From assembly GCA_947503895.1 (NCBI GenBank), contig CANNFT010000013.1, forward strand, positions 124,001 through 188,000: DNA of 64,000 nt, in the 5' to 3' direction. Source of the DNA: an uncultured Saccharospirillaceae bacterium (GTDB taxonomy: Bacteria; Pseudomonadota; Gammaproteobacteria; Pseudomonadales; Oceanobacteraceae). The notes beneath the pieces were generated by a model. That model was not told the DNA's origin. It worked only from the letters and a program-made list of their open reading frames with translations, and searched no databases. Of this stretch, positions 1 to 9,225 are shown in pieces; position 1 is the first letter of the stretch, and each line of letters begins with the position of its first letter. The position numbers were made by a program, and so were the translations under genes.

Positions 1-1497
1 ATTGAGATTTTAGGCAAGGAAATTGCCGTATTGAACAAGGCCGCAACGCCGCCTTTCCCTCTGGATGAATACAGCCCAGTAGGTGAAGACGTTCGATTGC
101 ATTATCGTTATATGGACCTTCGCCGTGATGAGATGCAGCACAACTTGCGCTTCCGTCACAAGGTCACCACACACATCCGTAACTTCCTAGATCAAAACGG
201 CTTCCTCGATATCGAAACGCCGATTTTGACAAGAGCTACGCCGGAAGGTGCTCGTGACTACTTGGTTCCGAGTCGTACTCACCAAGGTTCTTTCTTCGCA
301 CTGCCACAGTCACCGCAGTTATTTAAGCAATTGCTAATGGTGTCAGGCTTTGATCGTTATTATCAAATTGCCAAGTGTTTCCGTGATGAAGATCTCCGTG
401 CTGACCGTCAGCCAGAGTTCACCCAAATTGATATTGAAGCTTCATTTATCGATGAAGAACAAATCATGGAAATTACCCAAGGTATGATTAAGGGGATATT
501 TAAAGAGCAGCTAGGTGTGGACCTAGGTGACTTCCCTCGCATGCCTTACAGCGAAGCCATGACACGTTTTGGTTCTGATAAACCAGACCTACGTATTCCC
601 ATGGAGCTGGTGGATGTTGCAGATTTACTGCAAGACATCGAATTTAAAGTATTTGCAGGTCCAGCTAAAGATCCTAAAGGTCGTGTGGCAGCACTTAAAG
701 TGCCAGGTGGCGCAGAGTTGTCACGTAAGCAGATAGACGAGTACACCAAATACGTAAGCATCTACGGTGCCAAAGGTTTGGCATGGATCAAAGTCAATGA
801 ATTAGAAAACGGTGTTAACGGCCTTCAATCTCCAATCATCAAGTTCATCGGTGAAGACAACACCATGAAGATCATGGAGCGCCTAGACGTTAAAAATGGC
901 GACATCGTATTCTTTGGCGCAGACAAAGCGAAAATCGTCAACGAAGCGATCGGCGCATTACGTGTTAAATTAGGTCTGGATTTGAACTTATTGGAAAAAG
1001 AGTGGGCCCCTATGTGGGTGGTCGACTTCCCAATGTTTGAAGAAACATCGGACGGCGGTTTAACCGCGATCCACCATCCATTTACTGCGCCTAGCTGCTC
1101 GCCAGAAGAGTTGAAGGCCGACCCTGTAAATGCATTGTCTCGTGCTTACGATATGGTACTGAATGGCGTTGAGCTGGGTGGTGGTTCATTGCGTATCCAC
1201 GATCAGCAAATGCAGCAAACAGTGTTCGAGATTCTAAACATCAGTGAAGAAGAGCAGCAAGAGAAGTTTGGCTTCCTACTGGATGCATTGAAGTTTGGTG
1301 CGCCGCCGCACGGTGGTTTGGCATTTGGCCTAGATCGTTTGATCATGTTAATGGTGGGTGCAGACAGTATCCGTGAAGTGATTGCCTTCCCTAAAACACA
1401 GTCTGCAGCGTGTGTTATGACCGATGCGCCTGGCGTAGTTGAGAATAAAAACTTACGTGAAGTGGGCATTCAACTGCGTCCTAAAGAGACCAAGTAG
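1..1497 (+). CDS. aspS: Aspartyl-tRNA synthetase, 3' part (5' end outside window)
   Basis: The reading frame is open from base 1, so the gene starts before the window; about 498 C-terminal residues are present. Class II synthetase signatures are visible: motif 2 around FRDEDLRADRQPEFTQ, which contacts ATP and the tRNA acceptor end, and motif 3 GLAFGLDRLIML near the C-terminus. The GAD-type insertion lies between them, as in bacterial AspRS. The missing part is the N-terminal OB-fold anticodon-binding domain. The enzyme charges tRNA(Asp) in the cytoplasm. A terminator follows directly, so yebC downstream is a separate unit or receives only readthrough. Confidence 0.97.
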   Translation: MEILGKEIAVLNKAATPPFPLDEYSPVGEDVRLHYRYMDLRRDEMQHNLRFRHKVTTHIRNFLDQNGFLDIETPILTRATPEGARDYLVPSRTHQGSFFALPQSPQLFKQLLMVSGFDRYYQIAKCFRDEDLRADRQPEFTQIDIEASFIDEEQIMEITQGMIKGIFKEQLGVDLGDFPRMPYSEAMTRFGSDKPDLRIPMELVDVADLLQDIEFKVFAGPAKDPKGRVAALKVPGGAELSRKQIDEYTKYVSIYGAKGLAWIKVNELENGVNGLQSPIIKFIGEDNTMKIMERLDVKNGDIVFFGADKAKIVNEAIGALRVKLGLDLNLLEKEWAPMWVVDFPMFEETSDGGLTAIHHPFTAPSCSPEELKADPVNALSRAYDMVLNGVELGGGSLRIHDQQMQQTVFEILNISEEEQQEKFGFLLDALKFGAPPHGGLAFGLDRLIMLMVGADSIREVIAFPKTQSAACVMTDAPGVVENKNLREVGIQLRPKETK

Positions 1498-1523
1498 TCT
1501 TTAGGGATTTCGAAGTAAAAAAC

Positions 1524-1552
1524 AAAAAAGAAGCTTTCGGGCTTCTTTTTTC
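1524..1552 (+). terminator. Intrinsic terminator of aspS
   Basis: An A-rich arm, AAGAAGC, pairs with GCTTCTT across a short TTTCGG-type loop and is followed by a run of six T. It begins about 25 bases after the aspS stop codon. Confidence 0.85.
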
Positions 1553-1647
1553 GTTTCAGGTGCATAAAAATAGGTCGCATTCATTTAAGCACCTGATATA
1601 GGTGCGAGCATACCGTCTTTCAGACGCTTAATAGATAGGAAAACACC

Positions 1648-2394
1648 ATGGCAGGCCATAGTAAATTTGCCAATATTAAACACCGTAAAGCCGCTCAGGA
1701 TGCCAAACGCGGAAAGATTTTCACTAAAATAATCAGAGAGTTGGTGGTCGCTGCAAAAGCAGGGGGCCCAAATCCCGAAGACAACCCCTCCCTGCGCGCC
1801 TGCATTGATAAGGCGCTTGGCGCCAATATGAAGCGCGATACCATTGAAAAAGCCATTGCGCGCGGCGCAGGGAATGATGAAGCGGATAACTACGATGAGA
1901 TTCGCTATGAAGGATATGGTCCAGGTGGTGTCGCCGTAATCGTGGATTGTTTATCAGACAATCGAAACCGAACCGTGTCGGAAGTGCGCCACGCTTTTTC
2001 CAAGCGGGGAGGAAATTTGGGAACAGACGGCAGTGTCGCCTATTTGTTTACCAAGCAGGGTCAAATTATCTTTGATGACTCAGTAAATGAAGATGAATTA
2101 ATGGAGGCGGCGCTAGAAGCCGGTGCGGAAGATGTCGTGAATCACGAAGATTCATCACTCGAAGTGGTGACGACACCCGAAGCCTTTATGGATGTTAAAG
2201 AAGCGCTGAAGGATGCAGGTTTAGAGCCAGTCAGCGCTGAAGTGACGATGGTGCCTTCGACGACCGCTGAAATGGATGAAGATGGCGCGCAAAAAGTACT
2301 TGGTCTGATTGATATGCTAGAAGACCTAGATGATGTTCAGGAGGTTTACCACAATGCCTCAATATCCGATGAAGTGATGGCTAAGCTAGAGTAA
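1648..2394 (+). CDS. yebC: YebC/PmpR-family (TACO1-like) protein
   Basis: This 248-residue protein begins MAGHSKFANIKHRKAAQDAK, the family hallmark (usually HSKW; here F replaces W), and has normal family length. YebC-family proteins are known either as DNA-binding regulators (PmpR type) or as translation factors that help ribosomes through proline stretches; the sequence does not decide between them. An AGGA ribosome site lies 8 bases before the ATG. The aspS-yebC neighbourhood is typical of gammaproteobacteria, but the usual ruvC-ruvA-ruvB genes do not follow here; instead there is a strong terminator and an unrelated minus-strand gene. Confidence 0.95.
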   Translation: MAGHSKFANIKHRKAAQDAKRGKIFTKIIRELVVAAKAGGPNPEDNPSLRACIDKALGANMKRDTIEKAIARGAGNDEADNYDEIRYEGYGPGGVAVIVDCLSDNRNRTVSEVRHAFSKRGGNLGTDGSVAYLFTKQGQIIFDDSVNEDELMEAALEAGAEDVVNHEDSSLEVVTTPEAFMDVKEALKDAGLEPVSAEVTMVPSTTAEMDEDGAQKVLGLIDMLEDLDDVQEVYHNASISDEVMAKLE

Positions 2395-2426
2395 TCTTTT
2401 CAATTCCGGCGTTCATGATCATGCAT

Positions 2427-2462
2427 TAAAAGCCCATTAAGTCTAACTTAATGGGCTTTTAA
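2427..2462 (+). terminator. Intrinsic terminator of yebC
   Basis: A perfect long stem, AAAGCCCATTAAG pairing with CTTAATGGGCTTT over a five-base loop, ends in T residues 30-65 bases after the yebC stop. The A/T flanks make it potentially bidirectional, so it could also stop the convergent gene ending at 2550. Confidence 0.88.
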
Positions 2463-2549
2463 GTGTTACTGGCTGCGATTCCGCGGGCCATCAGCATAAT
2501 AATGTGACATCACCTATTTTTTACGATGAATAGATGTACTTGGAAGCGA

Positions 2550-3266
2550 TTATTCAAGTAATAGATCCTGCCAATAATTAGCGTTAGCGACATCAGAACG
2601 GTTTGGTGACGGTTGAGATTCAAAAAAAGGAAACCCTGAGTTAGCGATTAATTCGTTGTCGCCTGGCATATGAACACTGTAGCGACTAAACGGTTGGCTC
2701 TGATCAGCGCAGTGGAGTTCGTAGCGAGTAGGCAGAGCCTGCTTCGAGTGCGTAGTGTGCGAGTGATCTCGATTTGCTGCCTGTCCTGCGTCATGGGGAG
2801 GGTACTTTGCCAAGAGGTTTGAGTGTCCACTCAAAGTGGCTTCATAAATGACCCCCATTTGAGTCTTCCCTGCAAAATAATCGACAGGCCGAAAGCGTGA
2901 AAGGGTAAAGCCGTCTTGCGATGTGATGTTGACGCCCACAATCCGGCAATTGGGCTTTTGGTCCACAGACTCGGCATAAATACGCACTCGGATTGGAAGC
3001 TCTTTAGATGGATACCCTGCCACCTCTGCCCAATGTGATGACATGCCAATAGGGCACCGAATGACTTTGCGTTGATCGGATGTTAAGTGCGTCGTTTTTT
3101 CCGCCACGTTGTCATCCTGTTCGGACGTCGCTCGGCTTAACGAGGGGGTTCTATTTTGAGTATTGCAGCTTTCCGTTCGATACATTAAGTAATCTGAGGC
3201 TAAAATCGGCTGGCCTATTAAGGCCCAAAGTGAAAACCAGACGACCACTTTTACTGGGGAAAGCAT
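2550..3266 (-). CDS. Hypothetical secreted protein
   Basis: I do not recognise this protein. The start at 3266 is chosen because GGAG lies six bases upstream; an in-frame ATG seven codons earlier (3287) lacks such a site. The product is 238 residues. It opens with a signal peptide, roughly MLSPVKVVVWFSLWALIGQ followed by PILASD, so it should be exported. The mature part contains four or more cysteines (for example ESCNTQ, RCPIG, NCRIVG, LHCADQ), suggesting disulfides in the periplasm, and is otherwise polar. It is convergent with yebC and has a long AT-rich gap upstream, so it is probably monocistronic. Confidence 0.6.
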   Translation of the reverse strand: MLSPVKVVVWFSLWALIGQPILASDYLMYRTESCNTQNRTPSLSRATSEQDDNVAEKTTHLTSDQRKVIRCPIGMSSHWAEVAGYPSKELPIRVRIYAESVDQKPNCRIVGVNITSQDGFTLSRFRPVDYFAGKTQMGVIYEATLSGHSNLLAKYPPHDAGQAANRDHSHTTHSKQALPTRYELHCADQSQPFSRYSVHMPGDNELIANSGFPFFESQPSPNRSDVANANYWQDLLLE

Positions 3267-3900
3267 TTTAATCTCCGTTGTATTCAAAATTTTACAGCAG
3301 GTTTACGTTACGTACGCACAAATACTGTGCGTATTTAATATGGGTATAAACAATGATGATTTAAGACTTTTGATCAAACGTATTGAGCGATTGCCAAATT
3401 CAATTTTAAGTTTTTATCGCCGTTGAAAATTACTCTAGTTGAATCTTTTTCAGCTGCTCAATTTTTTTTTGAATTTAGAGTTATTAAATAAAAGCGAATT
3501 AGATCGCTTTCGCCATACGCTTTTTTAAATCCCCTAAGGCACCCAATAAATAGGGCGTGAGCGTTGTTAGGGGTACATGGAATTGCGTCACAGATTGACG
3601 TTTAAAAAAAACAGAGAAAATGAAACTGTTTAACAGACGAAGCGTTTGAAATAAAAAATTATATGAATCGTAAGATGAATAAGGTGGCGATATTTTTAAG
3701 CTGTGCTTTCATAAGAAACGCATTGCAAAGAAGGTACAGCTGCGTATCTGAAAGAATAGGACAAAGAGGGTTCTATGGCAGACGAATGCTCGGGTTGAGC
3801 AGGTACTTGGCAGAGCCCTCCTGCCTAAGTGGCAGGGGTTTCACAAAATAATTGGCATGGGTTTGGCTGTGCAATAGTGAAGAGCATACTAAAGTACGGG
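3267..3900. other. Intergenic region, no convincing gene
   Basis: This 630-base AT-rich gap holds no gene I can support. Two weak inverted repeats are visible: AAAGCGA/TCGCTTT at 3491-3510, and CCCCTAA (3531-3537) with TTAGGGG (3567-3573). A 62-codon open frame at 3663-3851 has no ribosome site and looks like chance. Confidence 0.5.
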
Positions 3901-5313
3901 CTATAGCATTGCAGTGGCGAGCTGTCCAAGTTTTTTAAGCGCTAAATGAATATTTTCACTCCATGGTAAGCCGCAGTTCAATCGAATATAGTGGTTAAAC
4001 TGATCACTGTTTGAAAAAATATCGCCCGGCACGATGTTAATGCCATTTTCAAAACCTACCCTCTGTAATTCACAAGCATTGACCTCCTCTGGCAGACAAA
4101 CCCACAATATAAACCCACCTTTCGGTTTACCGACTCGTGTACCGTCTGGAAAATATTGACGAATTGCTCCGATCATGCGGTCGATATTCACTTGGCAAGT
4201 CGCTCGCATAGTTCTCAAATGCTTTTCATGGTGCCCCGTTTGTAGGTAATGGGTCATAGCATGCTGGTTGATGGCATTGGGAGAGAACGTTGTATACATT
4301 TGTAGCTGTGTGACATCTTGGCGACTATTGCCCGGAATCGTCCAGCCAATCCTCATGCCGGGGGAGACTGTTTTAGAAAAAGAGGAGCAGTACATCACTC
4401 TGCCGTCAGTATCGTAGCGTTTCAGTACAGATTGAAGTGGCTGCTCAATACCGAGTTCACCATAAATATCATCTTCGATAATTTTAATGTCAAAGCGACG
4501 AGCTAATTGAACCAATGCTTTTTGTTTTTCCTCGGTGATGGACGACCCCGTGGGGTTGGAATACCGCGAGTTGACCATGACAATCTTAATTGGCCATTGC
4601 TGTAAAGCGAGTGTGAGCGCATCGACGCTGATGCCATGCTCTGGGTCCGTCGGTATTTCAATCACCTTTAAGCCAAACACATCTGCTAATTGTAAAAAGC
4701 CGTAGTAACAAGGGCTCTCCACCGCCACAATATCTCCGCGCTTGGTATTACAGCGTAAACAAAGACTGAGTGCTTCTGCGCAGCCATGAGTTATTACAAT
4801 GTCGTCTGAATGGCAGCGCACACCAACCGCTCTCATCCGAATCGCTATTTGACTGCGCAGCGGTTCATATCCTGGTGAAAACTGATAGTTAAAGACTTCA
4901 CGACTTTCAAAGCGGCTGACCTTTTGAATGTGTGTTTGCAGCGAGCGATAAGGCATCAACGCTAAATCGGGAATGGCTGCGCCGAGGTTGACGAGGCTGG
5001 GCTGATTACAAGCATTGAGCATGCGATTGATCATTGCACTTTTGGTCACGTCTTCTGGCTCACCACCAAATGACATCGGTGGCGGTGCAATTCGATCCGA
5101 AATACCGTCTCGGACATAGTAACCAGACTGAGGTTTCGAGCGAATAAATCCACGGTCTTCGAGTAGAGCATACGCCTGATTGATGGTTGAAATACTGACA
5201 GATCGCTGTTTGCTGAGCATACGCACGCTTGGGACTTTCTGGCCTTCACCATAAATGCCTTGTTCGATGTCTTCTGCCATCTCATCCGCGATTTTTCGGT
5301 ACAGTGTTTCCAT
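3901..5313 (-). CDS. MocR-type (GntR/aminotransferase fusion) transcriptional regulator
   Basis: The 470-residue protein has an N-terminal GntR winged helix (about residues 5-70, ending in the typical RGFIRSKPQSGYYV) fused to a fold-type I aminotransferase domain. The PLP-binding lysine is visible near residue 314 in SSFSKTVSPG, and the cofactor aspartate motif is IIEDDIYGE. MocR proteins use PLP or an aminotransferase-like ligand to switch transcription. The ATG at 5313 is preferred because AGGG sits six bases before it; the in-frame ATG at 5319 is too close. It is divergent from an EamA exporter and PhzF enzyme, the standard neighbourhood for a local regulator. The exact effector is unknown. 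Confidence 0.9.
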   Translation of the reverse strand: METLYRKIADEMAEDIEQGIYGEGQKVPSVRMLSKQRSVSISTINQAYALLEDRGFIRSKPQSGYYVRDGISDRIAPPPMSFGGEPEDVTKSAMINRMLNACNQPSLVNLGAAIPDLALMPYRSLQTHIQKVSRFESREVFNYQFSPGYEPLRSQIAIRMRAVGVRCHSDDIVITHGCAEALSLCLRCNTKRGDIVAVESPCYYGFLQLADVFGLKVIEIPTDPEHGISVDALTLALQQWPIKIVMVNSRYSNPTGSSITEEKQKALVQLARRFDIKIIEDDIYGELGIEQPLQSVLKRYDTDGRVMYCSSFSKTVSPGMRIGWTIPGNSRQDVTQLQMYTTFSPNAINQHAMTHYLQTGHHEKHLRTMRATCQVNIDRMIGAIRQYFPDGTRVGKPKGGFILWVCLPEEVNACELQRVGFENGINIVPGDIFSNSDQFNHYIRLNCGLPWSENIHLALKKLGQLATAML

Positions 5314-5406
5314 GATCATCCCTACTCACTGATTGTTCAGCTCAGCCATGGCGTCGACTGGCTATATTTATCTGTGCTTAGTGTATCCAAAAAATATGAA
5401 ATTGTT

Positions 5407-5440
5407 CAGTACAGTTGCATGGACTCTAGTCAGTACAGTT
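5407..5440. promoter_or_regulatory. Direct-repeat pair, likely MocR operator 1
   Basis: Two identical copies of CAGTACAGTT occur at 5407-5416 and 5431-5440, 24 bases apart start to start, about 95-125 bases upstream of the regulator start. MocR-family regulators such as GabR are known to bind direct repeats, so autoregulation is inferred. Confidence 0.6.
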
Positions 5441-5658
5441 TTCTTAAATTGATAGCATTAGGGTGCCAGTGATGGATGCGATGCTTCGCTACGAATGGCG
5501 ATTCATGCGCACCATCTTTGCTGAAGGGCCGTGAATTAGGGGGTTAGCGATAAGGTGTCTGGTGCTGTGGTTTAGTCAGTTTCAATTGGGGGGAGGCAGG
5601 TGGCATCAATCGAATCGAGCACTGCATTGCCTATTGAAGATACTTAACGTTCACTGAT

Positions 5659-5690
5659 CAGTACAGTTTTGCGAAATACCTTCTGTACAG
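5659..5690. promoter_or_regulatory. Direct-repeat pair, likely MocR operator 2
   Basis: CAGTACAGTT recurs at 5659-5668, and a related CTGTACAGAT begins at 5683, again exactly 24 bases start to start. This pair lies about 145-175 bases upstream of the EamA gene. The same word and the same spacing as the pair at 5407 argue for one regulator controlling both divergent transcripts. Confidence 0.58.
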
Positions 5691-5833
5691 ATCAGATATA
5701 ACACCCACTGTGATGCCTCCTCGGTCTGATACTGATTCTTTTTCATCGTTCGCTGCCCAGTCACACTTCTCATCCATGAGCGCCATGCCTGAACGCAATT
5801 CTACTGTCATATCATTCATTTTTAGGTTTTTCG

Positions 5834-6730
5834 ATGCACAATCAATCTGTTGTCAATTTGAGAGCATCCAAGTTGGGTGTTTATGGCTCGACTCATGCGC
5901 TCATTGCGATCCTATTGTTCAGCTTAACGGTTCCTATGACGAGCTTGGCACTTCAAGCATTCTCAGCAGAAATGATCGCTTCGGTTCGAGCATTGACGGC
6001 GGGGTTGTGCAGTTTGGTGGTGGTGCTCGCGTTAGGCTGGCGTAGGCCAAATCGAACGGAATGGGTGTATTTGGCGATGGCGGGGTTGGGAGTCTGCGTT
6101 GTTTTTCCCTACTCGTTAGCGTTGTCTCTGAATCACTGGGATGCGGGCAGCATGGGCGTCGCACTGGCTGCGATCCCGCTCATTACGGCACTGATGGGGT
6201 GTTTTTTATTTCAAGAGCAGCATACCACCCGGTTTTGGTGGAGTGTGGCCTGTGGCACCATTATGCTGATGTTGTTTGCTTGGATTGAGGGTGGAGCAGA
6301 GGTTAAGTGGCAGGTTCTCATTCCATTGATCGCTGCAAGCTTTGGATATGGATTTGGCGGCAAGGCGTCAAAAACACTCGGGGGATGGCCAACGATTTGT
6401 TGGTTGAGTATTGCGTACTTACCCTTCTCAATATTCGCATGTGTTTACATAGCCTCGATGAATCAATCGGTTTATCTCGGGGATTGGTATACATCACCTG
6501 TTTATTCGTTGGTGTATTTAGCGTTGGTTAGCCAGTGGTTAGGTTTCTACTTTTGGTACGATGCGATGGCAAAAATCGGCATTGCAAAAGCCGGACAGTT
6601 TCAGCTATTGCAACCTTTTTTCACGTTAATGTTTTCCATTCCGTTACTGGGCGCCGTTTTGGAGTGGCATCAACTCTTGTTTGCCATTTTGATTTGCGGT
6701 TCCGTATTGATGGCAACCCAGTCAAGGTAA
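5834..6730 (+). CDS. EamA/DMT-family transporter
   Basis: The 298-residue protein is strongly hydrophobic, with about ten predicted membrane segments in two halves, as in the drug/metabolite transporter superfamily. The second half shows the typical EamA pattern (ALVSQWLGFYFWYDAMAK, then KAGQFQLLQPFFTLMFS), where KIGIAKAG resembles the conserved EamA end motif. Such proteins export amino acids or other small metabolites across the inner membrane. It shares a direction with the PhzF gene 160 bases downstream and faces the MocR regulator, so an amino-acid-like substrate is plausible but not shown. Confidence 0.88.
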   Translation: MHNQSVVNLRASKLGVYGSTHALIAILLFSLTVPMTSLALQAFSAEMIASVRALTAGLCSLVVVLALGWRRPNRTEWVYLAMAGLGVCVVFPYSLALSLNHWDAGSMGVALAAIPLITALMGCFLFQEQHTTRFWWSVACGTIMLMLFAWIEGGAEVKWQVLIPLIAASFGYGFGGKASKTLGGWPTICWLSIAYLPFSIFACVYIASMNQSVYLGDWYTSPVYSLVYLALVSQWLGFYFWYDAMAKIGIAKAGQFQLLQPFFTLMFSIPLLGAVLEWHQLLFAILICGSVLMATQSR

Positions 6731-6833
6731 ACTTATGGTGCCATGTTCAAGTACTGAAGTTAGCGAGATATTGATATGTGGGTTCAAAAAAGTTGAATGG
6801 TAGATTCGCGCCTGCATTGATATGATTCTTAAG

Positions 6834-6845
6834 TCGTTTAAACGA
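6834..6845. promoter_or_regulatory. 12-base palindrome upstream of phzF-like gene
   Basis: TCGTTTAAACGA is a perfect palindrome 44 bases before the PhzF-family start. It does not resemble the MocR repeats. It may be an operator for a separate promoter, but no protein can be named. Confidence 0.25.
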
Positions 6846-6889
6846 ATGACCGGATTCATTTATAGCGCATCCACTTAAAAAGGAATGTT

Positions 6890-7735
6890 ATGAGCCATTC
6901 AGGCAAAGATTTGCCATTAGAAATATTTCAAATTGACGCATTTACTGAAGTGCGTTTTCGAGGCAATCCCGCAGCAGTCGTACCGCTCAATGAATGGTTA
7001 AGTGATGACATACTGATGAACATTGCCGCAGAAAATAATCTTGCAGAAACGGCATTTTTTGTTCCGCAAGGCGATGATTTTCACCTGCGTTGGTTTACAC
7101 CTGCCACAGAAGTGGTGCTCTGTGGTCACGCAACATTAGCCACGTCATTTGTGATTTTCGAACGGCTTAAACTTAAGGAGCGTTCGATTCGATTTCACAC
7201 GCTTTCTGGGGAATTGGTGGTTGATAGAAGCGATAGTGGTGAAATGACGATGACTTTTCCTAAGGGCAACCTTGAATTCGAAAAACGACCTTATCAGTCG
7301 ATACCGGATCAACTATTCAAAAGTTTAGGTTTGGAAATGACAGCAAATACCTTTGAAGGCGATATATTTAAAGGTCAGCATAACCCAAATTATTATGTCG
7401 TGTTGGAGGATGAAGAGGCCGTAAAGGGCATTCAGCCAGACTTTAATATAATGGCAGAAATGCATCCCATGGCTGTGGTCGTGACGGCGAAAGGGCGCGA
7501 CGTGGATTTTGTATCGCGTAGTTTTGGCCCCAGTTACGGTATACCAGAAGACCCCGTCACCGGATCAACACATTGTTATTTAGTCCCGTATTGGGCGCAA
7601 AAACTTAATAAGACAGAAATGTTAGCCTACCAAGCTTCAGCTCGCGGTGGGTATTTAAAGTGTCGTTTAGAAGAGGAAAATGTGTTGTTATCAGGACGAG
7701 CCGTTCAGTACTTGCACGGTACGATCACCATTTGA
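6890..7735 (+). CDS. PhzF-family isomerase/epimerase
   Basis: This 281-residue protein has the two-lobed diaminopimelate-epimerase-like PhzF fold. GNPAAVV sits near residue 25 and the general acid/base glutamate in NNLAETAFF is E53, equivalent to E45 of PhzF. The second-lobe signature EDPVTGSTHC is present. Members isomerise small amino-acid-like or phenazine precursors; no phenazine genes are nearby, so the substrate is unknown. An AAGGA ribosome site precedes the ATG. The MocR-EamA-PhzF trio suggests enzyme and exporter act on the same metabolite. Confidence 0.9.
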   Translation: MSHSGKDLPLEIFQIDAFTEVRFRGNPAAVVPLNEWLSDDILMNIAAENNLAETAFFVPQGDDFHLRWFTPATEVVLCGHATLATSFVIFERLKLKERSIRFHTLSGELVVDRSDSGEMTMTFPKGNLEFEKRPYQSIPDQLFKSLGLEMTANTFEGDIFKGQHNPNYYVVLEDEEAVKGIQPDFNIMAEMHPMAVVVTAKGRDVDFVSRSFGPSYGIPEDPVTGSTHCYLVPYWAQKLNKTEMLAYQASARGGYLKCRLEEENVLLSGRAVQYLHGTITI

Positions 7736-7792
7736 TGGATTTATCTCGATTAATAATGATCAGAAGTCTAGACATTTATTTAGTTTGGTTAG

Positions 7793-7821
7793 ACCTGTAT
7801 GCGCAGCATGATCATACAGGT
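7793..7821 (+). repeat. Inverted repeat downstream of phzF-like gene
   Basis: ACCTGTATG (7793-7801) pairs perfectly with CATACAGGT (7813-7821). There is no T tract after it, so it is only a possible Rho-independent stop or RNA-stabilising hairpin. Confidence 0.35.
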
Positions 7822-8016
7822 TAAGCCAGTCTTCATTTTCATGTAATGTGATCATGCCGCAGCACGCACAAATTGTGATGCAGAGTTTGAGCGGCGGCAC
7901 CTCAATGTAGGGAAAAGGCTCTAAATAAAATCGGCGCGCCGTGCGCCATTATAGTCATACCCTCGAAATACAAAGGGTCTCGAGATGACTTTGAAATGAA
8001 AATGCGGACGAATCCA

Positions 8017-8823
8017 TCAGCCATCATGATCTTCAAGTTTGTTGTAATTGATCATTGATCGAATCTCTTTTACATATTCTTCACGTCGAGTGCTGTAAGG
8101 TAATAACCCTTCCGCTAAATCTGAGCCGGTTAATGCTTCTCCTTGGTCTCTTAACTCATTCCGAATTTGACGCAAGGTTTCATAAGAGAATTGGCTGTTT
8201 AAGTTGCGCATGTAGCTATCAATAGATGCTTGCACCGTATTAAACTTTGCAACTTCGTGTTTTTCGTCATCACTGCGTTGTTTCGGGATCACACCGCAGC
8301 CTTCGACATAGCACCATTGTCCGAATAAATTGTTGGCTTTGACCGCGAACCGAGATGTCCCCCACGCGGACTCATTGGCTGCTTGTGCGAGCGCTAAAGA
8401 GGGCGGAATAATATCCACCTTCACTAATAGTTCATCGATTATTTTTGAAGGCTCTTTGACGCTGGCTTTGTATTTACTGGCCAGTTTCAGTAAGCGACCA
8501 ATATCTTGTTGGCTAATTTCCGTGATGGATTTCTGATCCAGCGCTTGCAACCATTGACGTTCTTCTAGGATTTTACGATTGGCTCGCTGAACCCTAGGCA
8601 GTAAAAATCGAAAGAAAGAATCTTTTTTATCTTGCACATGGGTAAACTGGGTAAAGTCTGGCAAAGCCGCAGACAGTGAAGATTTGACCATGCTTTCAGG
8701 GTTGCTGGGCGGCGTCACCGTTACAATGGCAGGTTCATCCGAAGTGGCATTAGGAAAGTAAAACCCTGCAACAAATGCCAACGCTATACTCGAAATACCC
8801 GCTGAGATTATGCCTACCTTCAT
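8017..8823 (-). CDS. Bax-like glucosaminidase-domain protein
   Basis: This 268-residue protein has an N-terminal signal anchor (about residues 3-23) and a C-terminal domain of the mannosyl-glycoprotein endo-beta-N-acetylglucosaminidase family. It matches the Bax subgroup: LALAQAANESAWGTSRFA contains the catalytic glutamate (ANES), and NLFGQWC then LLPYSTRREEYV follow. It should cleave peptidoglycan glycan strands in the periplasm, tethered to the inner membrane. AAAGGA lies before the ATG. It stands alone between two gaps. Confidence 0.88.
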   Translation of the reverse strand: MKVGIISAGISSIALAFVAGFYFPNATSDEPAIVTVTPPSNPESMVKSSLSAALPDFTQFTHVQDKKDSFFRFLLPRVQRANRKILEERQWLQALDQKSITEISQQDIGRLLKLASKYKASVKEPSKIIDELLVKVDIIPPSLALAQAANESAWGTSRFAVKANNLFGQWCYVEGCGVIPKQRSDDEKHEVAKFNTVQASIDSYMRNLNSQFSYETLRQIRNELRDQGEALTGSDLAEGLLPYSTRREEYVKEIRSMINYNKLEDHDG

Positions 8824-9225
8824 AAAATGTCCTTTGCCAAATTTAGGAGAAAAACCCCTGTCATTGCCATCATCGGGCGATGGCTTAGAGCGTTAAGCTC
8901 ATAGCCGTTCAACCTTATCAATGGAGGCGCATCATACCAAAATCAACCGTTGGTACTAGCCTTTAAGCTAGATAGCCCCACGACGATGCTTTCGTGACAA
9001 CTTCAATCTTCTGTTTTTAAGCGTGATGATGTTGCTACGAGAGGTGACAGATTGTTACCTCAATATTTCCAATTTTAGCTGACGAAATTCGCCATGGAGA
9101 CATTTTAGGCCTTTATGCTGGCGTGTGTGCCTTCTTATTTGGTCTGAAGGCTATTTGCACACATTGCAGACTAAAAGCGCCGTAATCATGAACATTAACC
9201 ATCCGCTCACGGACATGGTTGAGCG
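8824..9225. other. Intergenic region between bax-like and trmN6 genes
   Basis: About 400 bases without a supportable gene. It holds the promoter of the bax-like gene on the minus strand. I see no repeat, tRNA or clear terminator. Confidence 0.4.

Noticed and set aside
3663..3851. Small plus-strand coding frame of 62 codons
   Set aside because: No ribosome site and no recognisable features; it lies in AT-rich non-coding DNA.
5710..6045. Plus-strand open frame of 111 codons overlapping the EamA gene
   Set aside because: It overlaps the convincing transporter frame in another phase and reads as low-quality sequence.
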